Assembly: GCF_036373705.1 (NCBI RefSeq)
Contig: NC_089866.1
Location: 20,374,501 to 20,438,500 of the forward strand
Length of the DNA stretch: 64,000 nucleotides
DNA from: Amia ocellicauda
Lineage: Eukaryota; Chordata; Actinopteri; Amiiformes; Amiidae
Reading direction: 5' to 3'
The notes beneath the pieces are model-generated. The model saw nothing but the letters and a program-made list of their open reading frames with translations, was not told the DNA's origin and searched no databases. The position numbers were made by a program, and so were the translations under genes. Shown here one piece after another: positions 21,066 to 31,439 of this stretch; positions within the stretch are counted from its first letter, which is position 1, and the number at the start of each line of letters is the position of its first letter.

Positions 21066-22363
21066 ACCCTGGGTTAGCTGTTCGTGTTTGCTGTGCGGGG
21101 TGTAGTTGGTAGCGCCTGTCCCTGTGCGTGCATGTTTCACTGCGCTCAAAATGACCCGTTTTTACGAGGCTGCAGGTCCAGCAACCAAAACCGATTAGGA
21201 AAGGTTTGCACAGACACGGCGGATGTTCACATTGTAGTGTTGTGAGCTACTGTTCGTGTTATTTCCACAGCCGATGCGTGATCTGTTGGTCAAACACTAC
21301 TTCGAATCGGTCTGTATTTGCTCTCATTTGAAAACCGCTACAAAAAGTATTGGCGATGTGAGTTGTATGTGTTGATACCGGCTGCGACATATTTTCTGTC
21401 CTAGTCATACCTGTTATTCTTCCCCTCCTTAATCTGTCTGCAGATGATGCACTTGAATGGCATGTAAGTGTCTCATTGTAACTACATGACAACTTGTTCA
21501 GTGTTTCGTTTTCTTACATTTTAGTTGGTTGATGGCATGAACAGTGGGGCTAGAGACATACATTGTCACTGGGTTTAAATGGTAGTACGTAGAGAGGGAT
21601 TAGGCCACACGGCAGATAAAACCCAAGGGCATCCACAACAACTGAATTATAATCTAATCTAAGTAGCTGGTGTCTAAAAGATGTTGCACAACAAACTTGA
21701 TGTCCTAACCATGGCCTGTAATAAAGTGCGTGGTCAAGGGATAAGGGACAAAGGTTGGCATGATATAGTATTTTGCAAGAGGTTCTGTAGTTTTTTGTTG
21801 TTTGTTTGCTTTTTCTTGATTGCATAGTGGAGTCCTTGATTTATACATTGTTAAAATGATTATAATCAAACGGAAGGGAAAAAAAAAAAAAAAGCTGTGT
21901 GTGCTTTGAAGTTAATCATCAGTGCAGATTATTGTTTAACTATACAGATTTGAGTTCTGACATTTTTTAGTACTGTATTTTTCCTCTTTTGCTGTAGTAA
22001 TGGAATATAGAGCAGTGCAAAGTGGGCTAACTACCAGCTGAAAACTGAATTTGAATAAACCATTAAGTTAATAATCTGTTAATCATAGAACACCTTTCTG
22101 CTGTCCATAGTACAGTTTGTAAGTGTTCAATGAAATACAATTTTGGCATTTCCTGCATCTGGGCATGGTAGATCCAGTCAATGCTTAATTTATTATCTGT
22201 AATGCCAAACTTTTTTAGACTGAGTTTCCTGTATAGATTCATTTTGTTGATTTTAGTTTTTAGTTATGTATAAATATAGAAAAGCTAAATCTTATAACTA
22301 CCTGCTGAGTTTAAATATCCATAAAGAATACCAAATTGATAACATGAACCACAGACATCAGGG

Positions 22364-22560
22364 TCAGTTTGGCTCAATTCCACTTTTTCAACTCAATTCC
22401 CTTTTTCAGACTCATTCCGAATTCCAATTCCAGTTATTTTTGCCACAGATCGAATTGGCTCTGCTGGAATTGGAATTTAATTGCAAACGGAAATGTGATT
22501 GCAAAACGGAATTGGAATGGAAAAACTGGAATTGACTCCAATGGTGACTGACAGAAAAAG
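22364..22560. repeat. GAATTCC-rich hairpin-like repeat
   Basis: The stretch contains many inverted copies of AATTCC and GGAATT, with arms such as GAATTCCAATTCCAG and CTGGAATTGGAATT facing each other. It resembles degenerate dispersed fish repeats of this composition. The open frames here are by-products of the repetition. Confidence 0.5.
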
Positions 22561-22777
22561 CATTCAGGTTTGTTTGAGTTCTAATTGTCAATCCATCCAG
22601 GGCATTTTTGCTTTGACTTGCCTACTATCAAGGTGAAGGTGATTTTAGGTCTGTCTCTACTCTTTATGTAATGTCTTCTCATGGTATTATGGTGCTGTGA
22701 AATGCTAATGGAACTAACAGTATTGGTTACATCTAATGGACTGATAATTCCATGTTGCTGTTTTCTCTTCCAGAGTC

Positions 22778-23917
22778 ATGAGGACCCTCTATATATCTCG
22801 AAGAGCACGCTTGTCTGCCTGGACAGTCCTCTTGATTTCAGGGTTTTGCATCCTAGTCATGAGTGTACAATTCAACTTCACTGTGGTACCAGCATCAACA
22901 GATGGAACGCAGAAACAGATTTTTAGATTTTGGAGACATAGCTCTCCTGCAAACCCTGCCAGTGCAGCATCGCAGCCCCCGGACATCAATTTCAAATGCG
23001 AGGGAAATGTCAGCAACCAAGACATCCCAGAAAATCTCCCTGAAAGCCACCGCGAGTTCCTAAAATACAAACACTGTCGCAGATTCCTTACTCTGAAGAA
23101 GCCCAAGAAGTGTGAGGACAACCTTCGCCTCTTGCTGGCAATCAAATCGACCGCCATTAATGTGGACCGGAGAGCAGCCATCAGGAACACATGGGGCAAA
23201 GAGGTGGTCATCAGGGGGAAGAAGGTCAAGCTTGTGTTTCTTGTTGGCCAATCGTCAGATACAGTCAAAGGCAAGCCCCTCCACCAGCTCCTGTCGTATG
23301 AAAGTAGGGAATTTGGAGACATCCTACAGTGGGACTTCGTGGACAACTTCTTTAACCTAACCCTAAAGGAGATCCATTTTCTATCGTGGTTCAGCCAAGA
23401 GTGCCAGAGCGCAGAGTTTGTGCTGAAGGGGGACGATGATGTCTTTGTAAACACAGGAAACATTGTGGAGTACATCCGGGATTTCAGTCCCGAGGCCCAC
23501 CTTTTCGTTGGCGATGTCATTTTTTCAGCCTTTCCCATCAGAAACGACAAAGTCAAGTACTATATACCCACGGAAATGTACTCTGCAAAGCACTATCCGC
23601 CGTACGCAGGTGGTGGAGGGTATGTCATGTCCAGGAAGACTGTGATAAGTTTAGATCGTGCTGCGCAAGACATTGATCTTTTCCCCATCGATGATGTCTT
23701 TGTCGGGATGTGCCTCGAGAAGTTGAACGTGACTCTGGTTTTCCACCACGGCTTCAAAACCTTCGGCATCAAGAACCACGTCAACCCCTTCGACCCATGC
23801 ATATACAAGGAGCTGATGATTGTTCACAAACTGAATCCCACAGAGATGTGGATCATGTGGACTTTAGTGAATGATGAAGACATGAAATGTGCCAGGAATA
23901 TAGTGGTGAAGGGCTGA
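22778..23917 (+). CDS. b3gnt4: UDP-GlcNAc:betaGal beta-1,3-N-acetylglucosaminyltransferase, B3GNT4-type
   Basis: This is a 379-aa single-coding-exon type II Golgi membrane enzyme that adds GlcNAc in beta-1,3 linkage to galactose and so extends poly-N-acetyllactosamine chains. A short cytoplasmic tail precedes one membrane span (about residues 12-31), then a stem, then the GT31 catalytic domain. Hallmarks are LLLAIKS and [10 protein letters not shown] (about 115-145), the metal-binding DDD at 219-221 in [18 protein letters not shown] (about 276-284) and [10 protein letters not shown] (about 304). A single coding exon and this length are usual for B3GNT2/4-type genes. The ATG lies 4 bp after a splice acceptor. 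Assignment to B3GNT4 among the paralogues rests on the position next to LRRC43. Confidence 0.9.
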   Translation: MRTLYISRRARLSAWTVLLISGFCILVMSVQFNFTVVPASTDGTQKQIFRFWRHSSPANPASAASQPPDINFKCEGNVSNQDIPENLPESHREFLKYKHCRRFLTLKKPKKCEDNLRLLLAIKSTAINVDRRAAIRNTWGKEVVIRGKKVKLVFLVGQSSDTVKGKPLHQLLSYESREFGDILQWDFVDNFFNLTLKEIHFLSWFSQECQSAEFVLKGDDDVFVNTGNIVEYIRDFSPEAHLFVGDVIFSAFPIRNDKVKYYIPTEMYSAKHYPPYAGGGGYVMSRKTVISLDRAAQDIDLFPIDDVFVGMCLEKLNVTLVFHHGFKTFGIKNHVNPFDPCIYKELMIVHKLNPTEMWIMWTLVNDEDMKCARNIVVKG

Positions 23918-23994
23918 AGCTCAGTTCAGTGACAGGGTTGCAGTTGTCTTCCTTGTGTTTCCAGGCAGCCCTGACTATTTATTTGGGGGACAAA

Positions 23995-24000
23995 AATAAA
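23995..24000 (+). terminator. B3GNT4 polyadenylation signal
   Basis: AATAAA lies 78 nt after the stop codon and is followed by a GT-rich stretch (TTGTTGTTGTGGTTGTT) of the kind that binds cleavage factors. Confidence 0.75.
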
Positions 24001-24049
24001 ACGTTTCAATTGTATTTTGTTGTTGTGGTTGTTATGTTTTAACCTGGGG

Positions 24050-26362
24050 CTGTCTGTGGTGATGTTCGAATACGTTATTGGTTCACGGGCTTATATTAAT
24101 CTTTAAGGGGCTGAATGATGCCCATAAGGGTGGCCATTTAATAGCCTGAAAAACGTATTACAACCAGTGATTTTTCCTGGCTTTGTTAAAGGATCGAATT
24201 CACCTATATGATTGGCAACACTCCTTGCTAGAAGTGCCAAGTCACACGTTTGGGCCAGACTTTATGATGTGCTAATTGAGGTGCAATGGATGGATGCAAG
24301 TGATGTCCCTTTTGTCGCAATCAGAGGTGCTGTCCTCACTTCACCCTACTGATTTCTGTTAACAGTTTGAACTTTTAATTTGTGTTCTGAAACTCTCCAG
24401 GAGAGTGAGTTCAGTCCTGCCTCTAATCTCTTCACTTTGTATGTGTCTTTATATTGTGTGTCCCTTGTTTTTCAAAGCCATCTGGTAAATCAGTGTACAT
24501 ACAATGTGATTAAAAGTGAGGGGTTGAGCAAAAATGATAAATATTTATGAAGAGCTTGCCTTCATTTAGTTGGTGCTTGTAAGTATCAATGTATGTGAAT
24601 GGTAGGCTTGTTACTGATACAAATGTTGCCAGAAACTCTTGCCACTTTGCCATCTTGACAACCAAGTTCTCATTCACCGATTTAGAATTAGAATGATTTG
24701 AATAAGCATTGACTATAGTGATACACAATCAGAGTGTATACATTGTGTAAATGCTATTAACTCTTTATGTTCTTTAATGTAAAATAGTAATTTCTGTGCA
24801 ATAAGGTGGGGGTAAAACCCTGCTTCTCAAGTAATACTGTTTTAGTCACCTGAAGCTTTGCTAACAGACAAATCTACATTTTTCTAAAAAATCAAAAACA
24901 TACAAATTTAAATTGGGGATGGTTATTGTGACAATCGGCTCCTCTGTTACGGCTTATATCTTTACTGTAGTTATTTGGAGAGGAGGATATGGCTTTCAAT
25001 AAAGCGTCCTTTTAGCCAACATTCATCTTTAGAGTAACTTTTCAGAGACAATCTTCACATTTCTACTGTAACGTAACTATAATAATGTTAAATGAATTGC
25101 TCTCTTGGCATGATTAAGCAAAACTGATGTGCTTAAATGTCACCTGAGCAGTACCACTTAAAAAACAAAAATGTTTGCTTTGTCCTGTTCCGGGACTGCA
25201 GACTCTCTTTTCATTGCTCAGGGAGCGACTCCATTCCCCTAAAACAAATGTATCTATAAATTATTTTGTTATTGTTAATTAAAAATAGACCTTTGTGATG
25301 TTGTAAAGCAAATAAAGGTTACAGGAATAAAGGGTATTATCTTTATAACAATATGGAAATGTGTAAAGAATTGGACAATCAAAGGCTTTTCTACTGACCT
25401 GCATTATTTTAGTTTCTCTGCTGTTGTGTGTGGTTATTTGTTTCCCATGACAGCTGGGTAAGGTCTGAGTCATGTAGCCACATTAACAGGAAATGGAAAG
25501 GACTTATTTATCAACTTATTTTACAACTGCAGAACACGAGTGCTACTGTGCATTACCATGCAACATTTGTAATGATTGACTGGATTAAGTGGTTCCAGTT
25601 TCTGGGTGTTTGAAACTCTACAATATATTTAATCTCCTTGAGTATCTGTGTTGATTTGTGCCATGTTTTTGGCACTAGATGGAAAATAACATTGAGAACC
25701 ACTATTTTTCCTATTGATAGGACTTTTAGAAATAACAAATGCACTAGCGTGATTGTTGATCGTGATCAAACTGTAAGACATGTAGCTGGATTAGTGTATT
25801 TTCTCACAACAAGGTTCAACTGTCAACTCCAGGCCTTCTGAGATGAACATGAGTATCAAAGCAATAAAGATGTTCCAACATATAACTGATTCTGTGATTT
25901 ATCTTCCCAGCATGCCTTAGTGTTGCAGTATGATGCCAGCCTGGGCACATGTTTGGGGAAACATTCACTTAATGTTTGTTAGTTGTTTTTTTTTTATGCA
26001 ATTTAACTGATAATCCTTGGATAACTTTTTTTACATCCAAGTTCTAATTTGGATATTCCAGTTCCTGTTACAGCACACTGAACTCCTGCAGAGCATTCTT
26101 TTCAGTCACGGAAAGGCTCTTTGGTAAGGTGACCGTTCCCTAAAAGTTTAATGCTTTATCTAAAAGTAATCTGATAACGCTTGATTTACATGCAGGAACT
26201 GTTGAAATCTGATTCCCATGTGGGCCGGTTATGTAGACACCCGCACCGCACATAGCCAACACACCCTGCCCCCACCCCCCCGGACCACACTTCGTCGGCA
26301 CCCAGAAACGCACTGTAGAATGGTGCAAATGACAGATTCCCTTATTTGTTATTGAGGTGTTA
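24050..26362. other. Intergenic, no gene seen
   Basis: This is AT-rich sequence downstream of B3GNT4. Only short ORFs without domains or splice context are present. No DIABLO-like coding sequence was found. Confidence 0.5.
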
Positions 26363-26370
26363 ATTTAAAG

Positions 26371-26678
26371 CAGTGGTGCCCAAAAATGGTCCTGGAGAGC
26401 CCCAATCAAGTAAGTTTTGTCAGTCACCCTAAAGACTCGGACAACATGGGAGTTATTGATCAATTAAGCAATTAACTTGTTCAATGAACGGAATCCTGGT
26501 CAGTGAGGGCTGAAAAGGCTAGTTAATTTTCTTTATACCAATTCTCTAAACTTACTTTCACAAGTCACCTGCTTAATTGATCACATTGAAATGGTTACAG
26601 GTGTTAAGAAATTTAAATGTAATGGTTATAAAACCTGTTGGATAGGGGACCCTCCAGGATTGGGTTTGGGCAGCACTG
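26371..26678. mobile_element. hAT-type miniature inverted-repeat element
   Basis: The element is 308 bp with terminal inverted repeats CAGTGGTGCCCAAA and its complement TTTGGGCAGCACTG. It is flanked by 8-bp duplications that match at 7 of 8 positions (ATTTAAAG and ATTTAAAT). The 8-bp duplication and CAGTG ends are hAT hallmarks. It has the same length and inner text (CTCCAGGATTGG near the right end) as the copy at 33149-33456, so the two are one family. Confidence 0.8.
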
Positions 26679-26686
26679 ATTTAAAT

Positions 26687-28840
26687 CAACTTGTAAGCAC
26701 TTGACTGCACTGCAAAATGTAATGGTATGCAATTTGCTCATCAGCTTGTGTCTTGATGTTTTATTAAATTGGTTTAAAATGTTAAATGTTATTGCTTCTT
26801 TTTCCAACTCATAAATGTAGCATCTATGAAATATAGATCTGTAGTTGGCTCTTCGAGAGTGTGTCACACTTTTCATTCAATCTGGCCGAAAGTAGATTTT
26901 CTTTTTTACAACTGATGTTTTAGTATTTTATAACATAGTAGGGCTGAAAAGTGTCTCGGCTAATCGGATCACAGGGGTTACAGGGTGCTTGGCTTAGAGT
27001 TTTCCAGGAATTTAATTTGAGATGCTTGTCTTTACAGCACTGTAGTGTTTTTAAGTCCCTCACAATTGTATTTGTTTATGCTGTTTTCGGGGGGTGCTCA
27101 TTTGAGTGCCTGTTGCTGAATTTATGAATACAAGACTGGTGTAAGAAAATATTGAGTAGTATGTTTGATTTATTAAAGTTAATCTGTACTTTGTTCCTAA
27201 TACGGTTTTGTTGATGTACAAGCTAATATTAATCATTAAATACTGATAAACATATAATAGAATATAATCATTGTGATGTGTTCAAATATTTGAAGGTGAA
27301 GTCCTTAATACTGACAACAAATAATCACTAGTGTTATTTATATTAGAAAATGGCAGGTGATTAAAATTATGCAGATAAGAGGAATATTGCAATAACTTAA
27401 CATGAGTATTTTGCAATGCAAATTATTAAGGGTTGATTTTAAATCTTTCTACTCATTATTTCAATATCTTACACTATGAGATTACTATTTCATTATAAAC
27501 TATCCCTACTAGACACCTTGGTGAACCTGATGTCAGAAGAGGAGTTTAAAGCCTGGCCAACACAGACGACGGAAGGACCTGTGAGATCCAGAAACAGTTC
27601 AACATCTGCTGTAGAGCCACAGATTTGAAACGGTGAAAGATTACAGAGAGTCTTCTACATATCTCTTCCTGCACAAGAAATTCCAGGAGGGTGGGAAAAC
27701 TGCAACTAAAGTAAAATACAAAAATGACTACAAAAGATTTAGAAGTGAGTCGTTTTTCGAGATTAACAATTATACTGTAAATACAGTATAATCATAAATC
27801 TAAAAAAAATATACTCCCTTCTAAATCTAAATCTTTTGTAGTCATTTTTGTATTACTTGAGTATAAATACATGTTAATTTGGATTCCTATGTTGTTTTTT
27901 TCTGACTTTATGTGAACGAAAAGACAAATTCATCCGTATTCTCATTGGAAATACTTAAATTTCAAAATATCACTGTCCTGGTCACGAAAGCAAAGTTTGT
28001 GGGGAATAATAGCCATTTTCTATACTTTTGAGGCATAAGCAATTAGGAAATAACACTTACTATCCAGGAACAAAAATTGTGTTACATATTGTTATCAACT
28101 ATACATTTGCATGTCCACTGAGTTCAAATTGGGGCCACAGTCACAAATGGGGAATTGACAAGTTCCTTTAATGGCTGTAAAGAAAATGCATAAAAAACTG
28201 AACCAAAAGAATATAGCATGTTCAAATCTACACCTTTTAGGAAACACTGAGAAATATATATACAAATTGCCTTTTAAAAAGGCATTTTTATTTTTCATAT
28301 CAAATCTGGTTAAGGTTGTCCTGGATTCATGTGCATCGCATGCTCAGTCCAGCTCTCATATATCAGGGTCTCATATACATGTATATAGCTTTTACAAATT
28401 AATACATATGTGGCCCCTCAGTGCTGATCATGAGTTAATGCATTAACTTAAACGTGTAAAGTGTTTAAAAACATAATACTAATCGTTGATGTGATTTACT
28501 GCTTTTATGTTATTGATTGTTATTGTAAGTTATGTTTTAGCACACAACTTTTTTTTTCGTGGTAAAACATGTTTGTCAGTTTTTCATTTTACCTATTTTA
28601 TGTATGTGCACTGTATTTTTTTTTTTGTTTTCCTTGAATTTCAATATTATTTGGAGGTAACACCTGGCTGTTTACAGCACCCGACCTCTTCTTTGAAAGT
28701 TTTCACTTTTTGGGGTGGTTCATTTTAGCTGTTTTTTTGTGAATTTTACAGTTTATCCTTGTAATCCTTCAATCTTATCTTTGAAACACAGTTTTAAAAG
28801 CCATTTCACTGTACATACACACACGCCATTGCCGCTGGGA
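26687..28840. other. Intergenic, AT-rich, with one small palindromic element
   Basis: No gene was recognised. A 144-bp imperfect palindrome lies at 27712-27855 and is listed separately. The rest is low-complexity AT-rich sequence. Confidence 0.5.
27712..27855. repeat. Small palindromic element
   Basis: The left arm (27712-27745) and right arm (27818-27855) are inverted copies that include ATGACTACAAAAGATTTAG and its complement. The right arm carries an extra TAAATC. Between them sits a second perfect hairpin (ATTATACTGTAA/TTACAGTATAAT type) at about 27768-27792. It is probably a miniature transposon remnant. Confidence 0.65.
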
Positions 28841-29017
28841 AATGAAGTGTGCGCATGAGTTCTCCTGTTTAAAAAACACGCATGCGCAGCATTGCGTAGA
28901 CACGTAAGACACGGAACCGCAAATAGGGCTGGAAACATGCGTGTCCTACACAGCCGGATCCCCTGGCAGCTGTGGCCCCTCTGGCAGCTGTGGCCCCTCA
29001 GTGCTGATCTCGGCTCT

Positions 29018-30571
29018 CTACCCCCCCAGTTCACTCAGCCCGGCTCTGCTCAGCTGCCCCCCACCCCGCAGCGCCTCGAGCCGCTCCCGCGCGGCCTGCT
29101 GCACCCTCGCGCCCTCCTCGGGGAACCGCGCGAGCAGCTTCCTGTAGCCGCGCGCGGGCAGGCGGTACACGCGGCAGGGCGTCAGCGCCGTCACAGTGGC
29201 GCCGCGCCGCCCGCCGGACAGCAGGCACAGCTCCCCGAAGAAAGCGCCGTCGCCCAGCGTGTGCCTGAAGTCCGCCGCCTCCACCAGCACCGTCCCTCTC
29301 TGGAGGAAGTACGCGCACTGTCCGACGGCGCCCTTCCGCTGGATCACGTCTCCCGTGTGATACATCTCCGACTGCAGCTCCGCCAGCAGCGCGGAGAGGA
29401 AGAGCGGCTCTGCGTCTCGAAAGAAGGCCGCGCCGGACACCAGGGTCTCGCAGTTGTGGGCGATGACGGCCTGTCGGAGCGGCTCCGAGAGATCCTTGAG
29501 GATCGCGTCCTCGTCGAACCACTTCCCGCGGTGCGTGTTCTCCAGGTGCTCCAGGACGCGGCCGCGGAGCTGGTTGGGCAGGTGATGGTGGCGCAGGTAC
29601 TCCTTCAGCTCGTTGTGCTTCCGATCAAACATCCGCTCGCTGGTCCCGGACTCTGTGGACAGCGCGATCATTTTCGCCAGGATCAGCGCGTACATAACGG
29701 AGCCCACCAGCATGCTCACGATCACCACCCAGATCTCAGCGGTCGCTTTCGGGACCCCTCTCGACCCATAATTCAGGGTCATGATGTGGCACAGGGCCCG
29801 AAACATCGCCTTCGTGTACTGGCGGCTGATCGGCTGGTCGATTAATCCGTCCAGAGCCACCCAGGTGTTGCCCTCGAAGCCCATCAGATCCGCCGCCAGG
29901 AACTGGAAACAGGCATTCCAGTGGCAGATGACGAAGATGAGCAGCAGGGCGAAGACGGAGCGCAGGACCACGTCGATCCCGCCGACGTCCCAGCCGTGCG
30001 TTTCCTCCCAGTAGCGGGCGTAGCGCAGCAGCCGAGACAGGCGCAATAAGCGCAACAAGGCGAACAGCCGCATCAGCTTCATCATGCGCACTATGCGCAC
30101 GCCGCTGTATCCGGCTGCGGAAGGTGCGAGGGCCCCCACAGCTCTGCTGATCAGAAAGCAGTAGTCCACGGGCATCACTGCGAGCAGATCCACGATGAAC
30201 CACGACTTAAGGTAGCGATTGCGGATGAGCCTCAGATCCAGAACTACCACGTCCTCTTCGTTGGTGTAGCCGGTCCGGAAACTCAAAGCCAGGTCCAAGA
30301 TGAAGATGCAGTCGGCGATGACATTGAAGACGATCCACGCCGTGCTCTCCTGCACTGTGTCCGTGAAGAAGCTGACGCCCAGCGGGGTCATCACCACATT
30401 GACCACCGTGGCCAGGAGCATCAGCATGAGCCAGCCTTTCCGGAATGACCCGTGCGGGTGGATGACGAACTGCTTCTTCCTCTCAGCCATTTCAGCTCGG
30501 ACTGTGACCTCGTCCTCGATGGTGATCCTGACGTCGCCTGTTTCCATCCGATGCGCGTCGCTGGACTTCAT
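29018..30571 (-). CDS. hcnl1: Intronless HCN-like (HCNL1-type) cyclic-nucleotide-binding channel
   Basis: This is a 517-aa uninterrupted channel. Membrane spans: S1 about 46-68, S2 77-97, S3 121-142, S4 157-184 (many Arg/Lys, ending LLRLLRLSRLLRY as in HCN channels), S5 201-222, pore helix 254-266, S6 281-304. A C-linker and a cyclic-nucleotide-binding domain (about 388-485) follow, with cassette GAFFGELCLLSGGRRGATV retaining the Gly-Glu and Arg. The HCN filter CIGYG is replaced by TLNYG (265-269). True HCN genes have several introns and are longer; this one is compact and intronless. It best fits the fish HCNL1 group, whose zebrafish member was reported as a sperm proton channel conducting through its voltage sensor. 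The gene is strongly GC- and CpG-rich, unlike its surroundings. Orthology to HCNL1 is inferred, not searched. Confidence 0.82.
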   Translation of the reverse strand: MKSSDAHRMETGDVRITIEDEVTVRAEMAERKKQFVIHPHGSFRKGWLMLMLLATVVNVVMTPLGVSFFTDTVQESTAWIVFNVIADCIFILDLALSFRTGYTNEEDVVVLDLRLIRNRYLKSWFIVDLLAVMPVDYCFLISRAVGALAPSAAGYSGVRIVRMMKLMRLFALLRLLRLSRLLRYARYWEETHGWDVGGIDVVLRSVFALLLIFVICHWNACFQFLAADLMGFEGNTWVALDGLIDQPISRQYTKAMFRALCHIMTLNYGSRGVPKATAEIWVVIVSMLVGSVMYALILAKMIALSTESGTSERMFDRKHNELKEYLRHHHLPNQLRGRVLEHLENTHRGKWFDEDAILKDLSEPLRQAVIAHNCETLVSGAAFFRDAEPLFLSALLAELQSEMYHTGDVIQRKGAVGQCAYFLQRGTVLVEAADFRHTLGDGAFFGELCLLSGGRRGATVTALTPCRVYRLPARGYRKLLARFPEEGARVQQAARERLEALRGGGQLSRAGLSELGG

Positions 30572-30642
30572 TTACAAAGTCCGATCTGCAAAATCGTCGA
30601 TTTTCTTCCTAGCAGGTGAGTCTGGTCGCTGTTGGTCGTTGC

Positions 30643-30650
30643 TTTTATAG
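30643..30650 (-). promoter_or_regulatory. TATA box of the HCN-like gene
   Basis: The minus strand reads CTATAAAAGC across 30641-30650, about 75 nt upstream of the start codon at 30571. It would place the transcription start about 45 nt before the ATG. Confidence 0.55.
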
Positions 30651-30664
30651 GCGTCCGTAACGCC

Positions 30665-30715
30665 GTTACTAGGCGACTCATTATTCCGTGTTGCTAGGCG
30701 ACTCATTTATTCCGT
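30665..30715. promoter_or_regulatory. Tandem X-box-like pair upstream of the HCN-like gene
   Basis: Two direct copies of a 25-26-bp unit stand side by side (30665-30689 and 30690-30715). Their cores are GTTACTAGGCGAC and GTTGCTAGGCGAC, close to the RFX X-box (two inverted half-sites with a short spacer). They lie just upstream of the TATA box. RFX2-type factors control spermatogenic and ciliary genes, which fits a sperm channel. Confidence 0.5.
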
Positions 30716-30755
30716 ATTTGTGTCGCAGTGCTAAAACTGCTGAAGCGTGTATGTA

Positions 30756-30787
30756 TAATAACTACGTAGCCCTGTCTATGCCTTATA

Positions 30788-30843
<56 letters not shown>

Positions 30844-30865
30844 AGGCAGGGCTACGTAGTTATTA
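30756..30865. repeat. Perfect-arm hairpin around a (TA)n core
   Basis: Two 27-bp inverted arms (30756-30782 and 30839-30865; TAATAACTACGTAGCCCTG and onward) differ at one base and enclose about 54 bp of TA repeat. It could be a MITE whose centre expanded, or a cruciform-forming palindrome. It lies about 40 bp beyond the X-box pair. Confidence 0.85.
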
Positions 30866-30869
30866 GCTT

Positions 30870-31170
30870 TTATTTTATATTGTTTTTTTCAGGTTGACAG
30901 AAACACAAACAGACAATAACAATACAGACGATACAACAACTCAGCTCAACAACTACGCGCCCCGCCGCTAAGGCGGCTGGTTTTGTCAGCTGGCCGGTTT
31001 CAGTCACCGCTTTTTTAATGTTAAAAATCTCACGCATTGATGTGTCCAGTTCAGTGTAGCTCACTTGATGGTATTTTTACATCAATGGCCCATTTATTAG
31101 CATTTTGATTAAATACATTCCCAGTACCTTAGTATATTATAAAAACAACTACTTGGGAACTGCATCACTA
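30870..31170. other. Intergenic, no gene seen
   Basis: This mixed-composition sequence lies between the TA hairpin and the SINE-like block. No feature was recognised. Confidence 0.4.
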
Positions 31171-31174
31171 GTTT

Positions 31175-31390
31175 CAAAACTAGAAAGTCTTGAGTTCAAA
31201 TATTGGCGGAGAACATGTGTCTTCTGAAGATCTGCTGCTTGTGAGTAGCGCTAGAAGGGGTAGTGTGAGGTTGCTATACCAGATGTAGTACTAGGAGGTG
31301 ACTTCGTGGCTCATTGCATGCAGTGCTTGCCTGGAAGCTGGCAGGACCCATGTTCAAATTGTGGTGCAGCATCTGTTTCTCATAACTGTT
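31175..31390 (+). mobile_element. tRNA-headed SINE-like copy (plus strand)
   Basis: Two tRNA-like box-B stretches (GAGTTCAAATATTGG near 31190 and TGTTCAAATTGTGGTGCAGC near 31355) flank a body containing GGTAGTGTGAGGTTGCTATACCA. An A-box-like TGGCTCATTGCATGCAGTG precedes the second. The same modules recur at 32745-32909 and 33465-33662. They are RNA polymerase III promoter relics in SINEs rather than functional tRNA genes, since no cloverleaf stem set was found. Confidence 0.55.
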
Positions 31391-31439
31391 CCTGCTGGCT
31401 TACTCCATAGTAGTTTATTCGCCGTGTGGCTCAGCTTGT

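Noticed and set aside
22789-23556. 255-codon minus-strand open frame
   Set aside because: It is antisense to the B3GNT4 coding exon and has no recognisable domain.
28892-29845. 317-codon plus-strand open frame
   Set aside because: It is a shadow of the GC-rich HCN-like gene on the opposite strand, Pro/Arg/Gln-rich with no domain.
31300-31390. Possible tRNA gene from A-box and B-box-like words
   Set aside because: The cloverleaf stems do not pair, and the same words recur in nearby SINE-like copies.
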